The notes under the pieces: generated by a model
Seen by the model: the letters and a program-made list of their open reading frames with translations, nothing else
What the model was told of the DNA's origin: nothing
Databases searched by the model: none
Shown here: piece by piece, positions 12,065 through 18,444 of the stretch
Layout: every line of letters starts with the position of its first letter
How positions within the stretch are numbered: position 1 is the stretch's first letter
Assembly: GCA_938030585.1 (NCBI GenBank)
Contig: CALHIA010000074.1
Location: 1-18,444 of the forward strand
Source: an uncultured Candidatus Saccharibacteria bacterium
GTDB taxonomy: Bacteria > Patescibacteriota > Saccharimonadia > Saccharimonadales > Saccharimonadaceae
Length of the DNA stretch: 18,444 nucleotides
Direction: 5' to 3'
Translations under genes and position numbers: made by a program

Positions 12065-14032
12065 ATGAGGAAATTCTTTTTAAGGTTTATTTTATTACTA
12101 TCAATTTTTACTCTCGTCTTAGTTCCTGCCGAACCGACTTTTGCGCGTAAAAAGCGCAGTAGCTCAAGCAGTGAAAATTCCGCCGTTAATGATTTTACTT
12201 TCAAAAATTTTCATGCCGATTACGAACTAACCAAAGACGCCGAAGGTTACTCCAAGCTTGACGTTACCGAAACTTTAGTGGCCAATTTCACTCACGAAAA
12301 TACCAATCATGGCATCATGCGCGTCATTCCGATTTTCAATCAAGCCGGCAGAAATCAAATTATTGACGACCCTTACGCTTTTAAAGCCACGGTTACTCGC
12401 AATGGTCAATCGGAAAAATTTGAATCCAGCGTTTCCGATTCTAACATTAAACTCAAAATCGGTGATGCTGACGCTTATGTCTCTGGCGAACAAACCTACG
12501 TGATTAAATATAGCTTCGACAATGTAGTCGCCGCCTTCAAAGATGTCGCAAATTCCTCAATTTCTGGCGCTTATCAAGAGCTCTACTGGAATATTAATGG
12601 CGTAGACTGGAAGCAACCTTTCGAGCAAGTTTCTGGCACTCTTCATTTCTCTGATGAAATTGCTAGCACCATTTTTGGCAACCCAATCTGTTATTCCGGC
12701 GCCTATCGTTCCAACGATACTGATAAATGTCAGATCGAAAGAACTAAAAATTCCATCACTTTTTCCGCCAGCAATCTTAAAGCCGGTGAAGGCGCAACTT
12801 TTGTCATTGCCATCAAAGCCGACACCTTCAAAATTCGTCCACCGAAATATAACTACATTGCCGTAGCGGTCTGTATTATTATCGGGATTTCCTCTGTCTT
12901 TACGATTTTCAGTATCATTCGTAACTATCAAAAACATGTTCGCGAAAAACATCAACACTACAAGAGCTTAATCCGCGTTCCGGAATACCAACCTCGAAAA
13001 GATCTCACCGTTGGTCAAGCTGGTTTCTTTAGCTTCACTCCGCTTAATCAGAAGACTGCCACCGCGCTTAGCTTAGCCGTCCATAAGAAAATTGACATCA
13101 TTAAAAATCCAATTGAAAAAAATTTCCTCGGCCTCAATAAGAAGCAATCTTGGTCGGTCAAAATACTAAATACCGACAATCTCAGCTCCGAAGAAAAATC
13201 CATGCTTCGTGTCTTGGCTCAATCTTCCACCCTACCCGAAGTCGGTGAAACTTTCAAGCTCAAACAAAATGACTCCTACTCGGTCAACCAACTCATTATG
13301 AGTTATGACACCAATGTCAAACTTGATATCGCCGAAAAAGGTTTAACCGAAGACAACAAAAGAGCTGGCATAATGGGCGTTCTCGATAGCATCATTGGGG
13401 TTCAATTTATTGTCATTTTTGGCGGTATGCTCTTCGGTGTCGCTTCATTCTTTCCATTCTTCCCAAAGCTCCTTTCCTGGCTTTTACGCATCGCCGACCA
13501 AACCATTCATATCACTTCTTTCTATATTTACAAGCCAGAGCTCTTCATCTTAGCTGCCGCTATTTTCATCGGCACCTCTATTGCTGCTTCTACTTATAAT
13601 CGTTTTGCTAGAAAATATCGTGATTTCACTAACGCCGGACTCGAAGTTGTAGCCTACATGCAAGGCCTCAAAGATTACATTAATCTTGCTGAAAGTGAAC
13701 GTATTAATTTCCTCCAAAATGTTAAAGATATCGACACCTCTCCAGAGGGAATTGTTCATCTTTACGAGGAACTTCTGCCTTATGCCGCACTCTTCGGCCT
13801 TGAAAAAACCTGGATTAAGAATCTCGACAAATACTACGAAGAGCTTGGCACCGATTACACCATTCCAACCTGGTATGCGCTATCGTATGCCGATTTTGGC
13901 AGCTTTACATCTAGTATTTCCAGCTCGTCCTCAACTTATTCCACCAGTAGTAGTAGTGGCAGTTCTGGCTACTCCAGTGGCGGTGGTTTCTCCGGCGGTG
14001 GTGGCGGTGGTGGCGGCGGTGGCGGCTGGTAA
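12065..14032 (+). CDS. DUF2207-family membrane protein with glycine-rich tail
   Basis: 655 residues. A signal peptide (residues 1-27, basic start, hydrophobic core, TFA before RKKRSSSSS) leads to an extracytoplasmic beta-rich domain (about 40-255: FHADYELTKDAEGYSKLDVTE, HGIMRVIP, YWNINGVDW), which is the usual DUF2207 layout. A transmembrane helix (~262-284) follows, then a cytoplasmic region, two more hydrophobic segments (~441-465 and 492-510), a helical region, and a Ser-rich then Gly-rich end (SGGGFSGGG followed by a run of Gly and a final Trp). That GGGFSGGGG end is typical of the family, whose molecular function is not established; envelope or cell-surface roles are guessed. The 6-nt gap between the -10 and the ATG predicts a leaderless mRNA. 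A strong terminator follows. Confidence 0.92.
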   Translation: MRKFFLRFILLLSIFTLVLVPAEPTFARKKRSSSSSENSAVNDFTFKNFHADYELTKDAEGYSKLDVTETLVANFTHENTNHGIMRVIPIFNQAGRNQIIDDPYAFKATVTRNGQSEKFESSVSDSNIKLKIGDADAYVSGEQTYVIKYSFDNVVAAFKDVANSSISGAYQELYWNINGVDWKQPFEQVSGTLHFSDEIASTIFGNPICYSGAYRSNDTDKCQIERTKNSITFSASNLKAGEGATFVIAIKADTFKIRPPKYNYIAVAVCIIIGISSVFTIFSIIRNYQKHVREKHQHYKSLIRVPEYQPRKDLTVGQAGFFSFTPLNQKTATALSLAVHKKIDIIKNPIEKNFLGLNKKQSWSVKILNTDNLSSEEKSMLRVLAQSSTLPEVGETFKLKQNDSYSVNQLIMSYDTNVKLDIAEKGLTEDNKRAGIMGVLDSIIGVQFIVIFGGMLFGVASFFPFFPKLLSWLLRIADQTIHITSFYIYKPELFILAAAIFIGTSIAASTYNRFARKYRDFTNAGLEVVAYMQGLKDYINLAESERINFLQNVKDIDTSPEGIVHLYEELLPYAALFGLEKTWIKNLDKYYEELGTDYTIPTWYALSYADFGSFTSSISSSSSTYSTSSSSGSSGYSSGGGFSGGGGGGGGGGGW

Positions 14033-14058
14033 AAACTAAAGCCCCAAAACTTCAATTA

Positions 14059-14088
14059 AAAAATATCAGCTTCGTAGCTGATATTTTT
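14059..14088. terminator. Bidirectional intrinsic terminator
   Basis: A 13-bp perfect stem (AAAAATATCAGCT, TCGT loop, AGCTGATATTTTT) with T-runs on both strands, placed between the convergent DUF2207 and P-type ATPase genes, 26 nt after one stop and about 70 nt after the other. Confidence 0.92.
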
Positions 14089-14159
14089 ATTCTCATTCAA
14101 TACCCCCACGATCACAACCTATAAGATATCCAATCATCCAGGCTTTGATTAATGATTAA

Positions 14160-16598
14160 CTATTCGATTTCTGGTAACTTATCAATAATCTTATTCTTTA
14201 GAATTTTAATCATCACATTACGATAAAGCCATCGTGACATATTTTCAATTGTCATCATCAGTGGTACCGTAATAATTAAAATCGCACCGAAGATTACCCA
14301 CTCAACCATCGATAAATTGATATGTACACTAAATAGGCTTTGCAGAAAAATCATACAAAATAGCATACCAAAAGTACAACCACCCACAATTAATTTCTTC
14401 CAAATATTATCATACGGCATACAAATTCGCGCGAGATAAGTAATACCTACCACTTCCCAACCTAAGACACAAAGCATCCCCAATTGTTCGCGCGTGAGCC
14501 CCAGCCAAAGCCTCAAATTAATTAACGCCAAAACGATCACCACATTAGTCAGTGCCGCCGGAATCGCCTTTTTCAAAATATTAATCATGAAATTTCCCCG
14601 AATCAAATCCTTATTCGGAATTTGCGCTAAGAAGAAACTTGGTACACCAATCGTAAACATCGTAACCAATGAAACCTGTGTCGGCAAAAGCGGATACATA
14701 AAACCAAAGCCAATCGAAAGTAGCGCCACAATAAACGAAAAGACGTTCTTCACTAAGAATAACGAGCCAGAACGCTCCAAATTATTTACCACTCGACGCC
14801 CCTCATCTACAATCTGTGGCATGCGTGAAAAATCCGAATCCAGTAACACTAATTGTGCCACCTGCGAGGCCGCCTGTGAACCTGAGGCCATCGCCACCGA
14901 ACAGTCCGCATCTTTTAAGGCCAAAATATCATTCACGCCGTCTCCAGTCATCGCTACCGTATGTCCCGCCTTCTGTAAAATTTTCACCATCTTACGCTTT
15001 TCTTCTGGCTTTACGCGTCCAAAAACTGTATTCTCTAGTACAATCTTTTCAAAATCACACCCCTCCGGCAAGCTCGAAAGATCAATAAATTTCTTCGCAT
15101 TTTTAATCCCCGCTTTTTCTGCCACAATCGAAACCGTCTCAGCATTGTCGCCCGAAATCACTTTCACTTCCACGCCCTGTTCGGCAAAATATTTAAACGT
15201 ACGCTTGGCGGACTCACGAATTTCATTCATCAAAAGCACGATATTAATCGGCCTAATCGGCGAAATCTCTCGCTCTCCCGAAGCTAGTAATTCAATATCT
15301 TCCTGCTTCGTTACTTCACCAAAAATCAAGACACGGTACCCTTGCTTAGTAAATTCCTGGATGGTCTTTTCGTACTTTTTTAAATCTTCTTTCAGAACAA
15401 ATTCCGGCGCACCAATCAAAAAAGTTTTATCTTTAAATTGCACACCACTATATTTATGCTTCGAAGAAAAACCGATGATTTGCTGCACCGAATCCTTATC
15501 GAATTTCGATCCTTTCGCGGCTCGCTCTTCGGTAAACTTTTTCAGCGCCTTCATCGTATCATTATCCGCTTCCTCCGCCATCATCGTTCGCCAAAAATCT
15601 ACATCAAGATCATTTTTTACCTCGGATCCGGTCATCTCATAGATACCGCTCACGCTCATTTTATCGTTCGTAATTGTACCAGTCTTATCCACACACAGAA
15701 CATCCACGCGCGCCAAAGTTTCAATACAGTGCATATCATGAACTAAAACTTTTTTCTGCGCCAAACGTACCGCAGATAAAACCAATGTCACGGAAGAAAG
15801 CAAGAACAACCCTTCCGGAATCATCCCCACTATCGCCGCAATCATCGCCTGAATGCTCATTTTTATCGGTGTAGCATGAATAAGATATTGCTGACCAAAC
15901 ATTAGCAAACCGATCGGAATAATCAAAATTCCGGCTAGTCTCACGAAATTATTTAACGATTTTAAAATTTCCGACTGTTCAGTGGTTTTAATAGTCTTCG
16001 CTTTTAGGGTTAGTTGTGAAATATACGATTCTGCACCCACGCGAGTTAACCTTGCATAACATTTACCCGAAACCACAAAACTACCAGACATCAATTCGTC
16101 ACCAGTAGTCTTTTTAATCTCATCCGACTCACCCGTAAGTAATGCCTCGTTTACCAGAACTTCACCCGATACCACCACAGCATCCGCGGGAATTTGCGCC
16201 CCCGCCTCCAAAATAATAATGTCATCTAAAACTAATTTATGCGTCCAAATCTCTTGCTCCTTAGCCTCGCGTACTACCTTGATTTTTGGCGTATTCAACA
16301 CACTCAATTTATCCAAAATTTGCTTCGCTCTTAATTCCTGCAAAATACCGATCAAGGAGTTAATAAAAATCAGCGGCAAAAAACTCATGTCTTTATAAGC
16401 ATGCACCAAAAATAACAGTGTTGCTAAAAACAAAAAGACAAAGTTAAAGTAAGTTAGGGAATTACTGCGTATGATTTCACCAACTGTTTTCGTCGGCGCC
16501 TGAACCGCCGTATTTACCTGGCATTTTTTAACACGCTCTTTTACTTCTTCCTGACTAAGTCCCTGAATCCCACCTGCATCCTGCTTATTTTCTATCAC
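14160..16598 (-). CDS. P-type cation-transporting ATPase, CtpE-like (probably calcium)
   Basis: 812 residues, GTG start at 16598-16596. P-type ATPases couple ATP hydrolysis to cation movement across the membrane through an aspartyl-phosphate. Motifs: TGES in the actuator domain (155-158), PEGL in the fourth membrane helix (261-264, typical of Ca/Mg pumps), DKTGT with the phosphorylated Asp304, and the hinge TGDGVND (Asp553) followed by SVAMASGSQAASQVAQLVLLDSDF. The last stretch and EGRRVVNNLERSGSLFLVKN resemble actinobacterial CtpE, reported as a Ca2+ ATPase, rather than heavy-metal pumps; the CPx motif and N-terminal metal domains of those are absent. Ten membrane segments are expected. The start overlaps the upstream coiled-coil membrane protein gene by 14 bp, so they form an operon with translational coupling. 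Ion specificity is inferred. Confidence 0.9.
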   Translation of the reverse strand: MIENKQDAGGIQGLSQEEVKERVKKCQVNTAVQAPTKTVGEIIRSNSLTYFNFVFLFLATLLFLVHAYKDMSFLPLIFINSLIGILQELRAKQILDKLSVLNTPKIKVVREAKEQEIWTHKLVLDDIIILEAGAQIPADAVVVSGEVLVNEALLTGESDEIKKTTGDELMSGSFVVSGKCYARLTRVGAESYISQLTLKAKTIKTTEQSEILKSLNNFVRLAGILIIPIGLLMFGQQYLIHATPIKMSIQAMIAAIVGMIPEGLFLLSSVTLVLSAVRLAQKKVLVHDMHCIETLARVDVLCVDKTGTITNDKMSVSGIYEMTGSEVKNDLDVDFWRTMMAEEADNDTMKALKKFTEERAAKGSKFDKDSVQQIIGFSSKHKYSGVQFKDKTFLIGAPEFVLKEDLKKYEKTIQEFTKQGYRVLIFGEVTKQEDIELLASGEREISPIRPINIVLLMNEIRESAKRTFKYFAEQGVEVKVISGDNAETVSIVAEKAGIKNAKKFIDLSSLPEGCDFEKIVLENTVFGRVKPEEKRKMVKILQKAGHTVAMTGDGVNDILALKDADCSVAMASGSQAASQVAQLVLLDSDFSRMPQIVDEGRRVVNNLERSGSLFLVKNVFSFIVALLSIGFGFMYPLLPTQVSLVTMFTIGVPSFFLAQIPNKDLIRGNFMINILKKAIPAALTNVVIVLALINLRLWLGLTREQLGMLCVLGWEVVGITYLARICMPYDNIWKKLIVGGCTFGMLFCMIFLQSLFSVHINLSMVEWVIFGAILIITVPLMMTIENMSRWLYRNVMIKILKNKIIDKLPEIE

Positions 16599-17082
16599 TT
16601 TTATCTTTTCTTTCCGGAATTTCCATTTTTAATTTTGGTGTTTTCTGTATTTTTACTTCTGTTTTTTCGTGTCTATTTTTCTGCTTGGTTTTTAACCAAA
16701 TCGCCACTATCAACATAAGCACTAAACAAATACCTTTAAGCACCAAATTAATTCTTGCATCCGTACCACTCTGGAGATTTTTATAAAAATTACTTTCAAC
16801 TTTATATTTTTCTTCCTCCAGGTCCAGAATTTCCGCCTCCAGTGCATGAATTTTTTCTTCCGTCTCACGCACCGGATTTTGTTCGAGTTCCGATTTTAGC
16901 TTCTTTATTGCTTCCGTTTTTTCATTCAATTGACTTTGAATAATTTCTTTCGATTGCCCCACGTAATTTCGCACAGGATTTTTTTCGTTATCAATTTTAA
17001 TCTGTTTACTAAACAAAAAAAGGCCCAAACAGCCAGCCATCAGGATTACCATCGAAATGATATTTTTTATTTGTTTATTCAC
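16585..17082 (-). CDS. Two-helix membrane protein with a coiled-coil loop (unknown function)
   Basis: 165 residues from a GTG at 17082-17080 with AGAAAG a few nt upstream; an internal ATG at residue 11 would remove part of the first membrane helix. Layout: transmembrane helix at ~8-25, a 55-residue heptad-like charged coil (~44-98, KEIIQSQLNEKTEAIKKLKS then EEKIHALEAEILDLEEEK), a second transmembrane helix (~111-130), and a strongly basic cytoplasmic-looking tail. NPVR occurs twice (35-38 and 69-72). If both ends are cytoplasmic, the coil lies outside the membrane. No family recognised. It overlaps the P-type ATPase gene by 14 bp, so it may be an accessory or regulatory subunit of that pump, which is inference from coupling only. 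An extended -10 (TGCTAAAAT, 17138-17130) is the likely operon promoter. Confidence 0.8.
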   Translation of the reverse strand: MNKQIKNIISMVILMAGCLGLFLFSKQIKIDNEKNPVRNYVGQSKEIIQSQLNEKTEAIKKLKSELEQNPVRETEEKIHALEAEILDLEEEKYKVESNFYKNLQSGTDARINLVLKGICLVLMLIVAIWLKTKQKNRHEKTEVKIQKTPKLKMEIPERKDKSDRK

Positions 17083-17129
17083 CTAAAAATCTTTCTGTTA
17101 TTTTATACAATTTAAAATATCTATCTCTT

Positions 17130-17138
17130 ATTTTAGCA
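17130..17138 (-). promoter_or_regulatory. Extended -10 promoter of the coiled-coil/ATPase operon
   Basis: Minus-strand TGCTAAAAT inside TTTTTGTGCTAAAAT, the same 15 bases as at 5961-5975 on the plus strand. The leader would be about 40 nt. Confidence 0.45.
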
Positions 17139-17172
17139 CAAAAAGAATAATAATTAAAAACCGACCCACTCC

Positions 17173-17201
17173 TTGATTCTTTTTAGTTTTTGATGTGTAA
17201 T
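17173..17201 (+). promoter_or_regulatory. Promoter candidate of the alpha/beta hydrolase gene
   Basis: TTGATT (17173-17178), 17-nt spacer, TGTAAT (17196-17201). It precedes the GGAG ribosome-binding site (17215-17218) by a short leader. Confidence 0.4.
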
Positions 17202-17226
17202 AACACTAAATAACGGAGCGCGCCCA

Positions 17227-17808
17227 GTGGAAGGACTTACCTATAAATATTATAAAAAGAACAACAGTAAAAACATTTACCTAATCATCCATGGTGGTGG
17301 GCCAGTTGGCGTAGAAACAGATTTTATCTCCGCCATTTTCGATACAATCGCTAAAACCCATAACAGTGCGCTATGTTTCAATTTTCCATATTGTGAACGT
17401 ATGGAAGAAAGCTCTAGTGGCCCTGATCTATTAGAAGAAATATCAACTCTCAAACAAGTCATTGATTTTATTCACGCAGAAGGTTATGACCATATCACGA
17501 TTATCGCCAAATCACTAGGCGGAATCATCTCTAGTTATTATTTTGCAAAATACCCAGACAAATCCATCGATCTCATTATCTTAGGCTATATTCCAAACGA
17601 AGTAAAGCAAAACGCAATTTCAGACAATTTAAAACTGGTTATACAGGGTGAAAATGATCGCTTTGCGGCGCCATCCGAAGTACAGAAAATCGTCGGCAAT
17701 AAAGTAGCCGTAATTGAAATAAAAAATGCCGACCATAGTTATCAAAATCACAACAAAGAACCGATTTATCAAAAAGAAGTACTTAATCATCTAGTTAATT
17801 GGATTTAA
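17227..17808 (+). CDS. Alpha/beta-hydrolase family protein
   Basis: 193 residues, GTG start at 17227 with GGAG 8 nt upstream; the first in-frame ATG is far inside the fold. The oxyanion-hole motif is HGGGP (22-26) after a hydrophobic strand. The nucleophile elbow is AKSLGG with Ser96 (the first Gly of GxSxG is Ala). The acid is probably Asp144 in QGENDRF, and His170 in NADHSY completes the triad. The size is that of small single-domain hydrolases of the dienelactone hydrolase/BAAT C-terminal or KANL3/Tex30-like type, so the substrate (an ester, thioester or peptide) cannot be named. No signal peptide, so cytoplasmic. It appears monocistronic and convergent with tRNA-Leu. Bulky lid insertions are absent. 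Confidence 0.88.
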   Translation: MEGLTYKYYKKNNSKNIYLIIHGGGPVGVETDFISAIFDTIAKTHNSALCFNFPYCERMEESSSGPDLLEEISTLKQVIDFIHAEGYDHITIIAKSLGGIISSYYFAKYPDKSIDLIILGYIPNEVKQNAISDNLKLVIQGENDRFAAPSEVQKIVGNKVAVIEIKNADHSYQNHNKEPIYQKEVLNHLVNWI

Positions 17809-17829
17809 TTTCTTTTAAAATTAACAATC

Positions 17830-17859
17830 AAAAAAGGTCAATCTCAGACAGAGAAGACC
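17830..17859 (-). terminator. Intrinsic terminator after tRNA-Leu
   Basis: On the minus strand: GGTC, a short asymmetric bulge, TCTC, 5-nt loop, GAGA, bulge, GACC, then TTTTTT (17835-17830). It lies 44 nt past the tRNA 3' end. Confidence 0.6.
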
Positions 17860-17902
17860 CAATAATATCATTTACAACCAATGTAATTTCGAAAAATACA
17901 CT

Positions 17903-17989
17903 TGGTGGGCGAAGTGGGAATCGAACCCACACTCCATTGCTGGAACTAGATTTTGAGTCTGGCGCGTCTACCAATTCCGCCATTCGCCC
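17903..17989 (-). tRNA. tRNA-Leu, anticodon CAA
   Basis: 87 nt with an encoded CCA end. Acceptor GGGCGAA (17989-17983) pairs with TTCGCCC, discriminator A, then CCA. The D arm contains TTGGTAGA. The anticodon loop CTCAAAA places CAA at 17955-17953, reading UUG leucine codons. The long variable arm (TTCCA..TGGAG) is class II as expected for Leu, and the T arm is GTGGG-TTCGATT-CCCAC. The anticodon stem (CCAGA/TCTAG) has one C-A mismatch at the 28-42 pair. A terminator follows at 17859-17830. Confidence 0.96.
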
Positions 17990-18032
17990 ATAGAGAAATT
18001 TTATCATATTTATAGAGTATTTCCAATAACTC

Positions 18033-18041
18033 TGTTATAAT
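18033..18041 (+). promoter_or_regulatory. Extended -10 promoter of the last gene, predicted leaderless
   Basis: TGTTATAAT (18033-18041), identical to the smpB element, with 6 nt to the ATG at 18048. Confidence 0.6.
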
Positions 18042-18047
18042 ATTTTT

Positions 18048-18444
18048 ATGAATTCTGTAACTGGTGGGCAATCTACAGAGGATAAGCAACGTCAAACCGT
18101 CGCCGATCTCGCTCGAAAAAAAGTCATGGAAGCCTTTCATCAAGGTGAAAATTCTGTTGCCAACCAAAATCTAGCTAACGTCGCGCCCACTCGCGTGATT
18201 TCTTCTACCGCATATAATCAAAACCTCGCAAGCACTCCACCAACCACTTCTGCCAACTCAGCTACCACTAAACCATCGAAAAACTCTTTATTTAATTTAA
18301 TCTCCAAGGCACAGAAAAAACTAAAAGATCTCACCCAGACTACCGAAACTTACGCCAAAAATTCTTTCAAACATCCATCTACTGAAGTTTCAAAGCTCCA
18401 AACCTCCACTAACGCGACTACCAATCAGCCGTCCCTCACCGATC
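18048..18444 (+). CDS. N-terminal part of a low-complexity Ser/Thr/Asn/Lys-rich protein (3' end outside window)
   Basis: The frame from the ATG at 18048 is open for 132 codons to the window edge. The start is MNSVTGGQSTEDKQRQTVAD, then a predicted helix (VADLARKKVMEAFHQG). A disordered Thr/Ser/Ala/Asn/Pro-rich linker follows, then a basic helical segment (LFNLISKAQKKLKDL) and more Thr/Ser/Asn-rich sequence. There is no signal peptide or membrane helix so far, so a cytoplasmic protein with a long disordered N-terminus (for example one whose membrane or catalytic domain comes later) is possible. I do not recognise it. Start choice rests on the extended -10 TGTTATAAT located 6 nt upstream, exactly as for smpB; no Shine-Dalgarno exists. 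Composition resembles the partial gene at 2-700, but no shared motif is visible. Confidence 0.7.
   Translation, partial: MNSVTGGQSTEDKQRQTVADLARKKVMEAFHQGENSVANQNLANVAPTRVISSTAYNQNLASTPPTTSANSATTKPSKNSLFNLISKAQKKLKDLTQTTETYAKNSFKHPSTEVSKLQTSTNATTNQPSLTD

Noticed and set aside
14494..15642. Long plus-strand ORF (382 codons) antisense to the P-type ATPase
   Set aside because: It mirrors the codon bias of the well-supported ATPase frame on the other strand, has no start signals, and its translation is Ser/Thr/Lys/Ile-rich without motifs.
1..18444. CRISPR array, insertion sequence, prophage or replication origin
   Set aside because: No regularly spaced repeats, no transposase or integrase motifs, and no DnaA-box cluster were seen on either strand.

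Overview
The window looks like a chromosomal segment of a small-genome, fermentative, AT-rich bacterium, most likely a Candidatus Saccharibacteria (TM7/Patescibacteria) relative. This is inferred from recalled gene content (anaerobic class III ribonucleotide reductase, L-lactate dehydrogenase, a DUF2207 membrane protein with a glycine tail, a CtpE-like P-type ATPase, a GT4 glycosyltransferase) and from dense packing of short genes. No marker gene was searched. The standard code holds: UGA is used only as a stop. I see no CRISPR array, insertion sequence or prophage module.

Layout. 2-700 is the 3' end of a low-complexity Ser/Asn/Asp/Lys-rich protein. 739-930 (-) is a 63-residue conserved-looking small protein, divergent from nrdD-nrdG (1123-3981), whose promoter carries NrdR-type boxes. 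4065-5332 (-) holds a TetR-family regulator and a polytopic membrane protein; a palindromic operator candidate sits at the membrane protein's start of transcription. Divergent from it is a ~430-nt transcription unit (about 5471-5900) with a 59-residue ORF inside strongly self-complementary RNA and a clean terminator. An 85-residue unknown protein with a structured leader follows (6114-6371). Then come dus and a GT4 glycosyltransferase on the minus strand (6406-8792). smpB, exonuclease III and a degenerate ribokinase-fold protein (8837-10944) run on plus, followed by ldh and DUF2207 (to 14032). A bidirectional terminator separates these from a coiled-coil membrane protein plus CtpE-like ATPase operon (14160-17082, minus). 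An alpha/beta hydrolase, tRNA-Leu(CAA) and the 5' part of another low-complexity protein close the window.

Most unusual signal. Three genes (glycosyltransferase, ribokinase-fold protein, ldh) are followed directly after their stop codons by one to three diverged tandem copies of their own 3' ends, each with its own stop codon. The ribokinase-fold gene also has a duplicated start region. Several copy differences are synonymous or conservative, as if the copies diverged while coding. This looks like leftovers of repeated gene replacement by imported homologous DNA, or a spare-tail arrangement.

Expression signals. Three promoters share TTGACA-N17-TAGAAT. Many others are extended -10 elements of the form TGnTA(A/T)AAT. 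At five genes the -10 lies only 6-8 nt before the start codon, so leaderless mRNAs are predicted beside genes with good Shine-Dalgarno sites.
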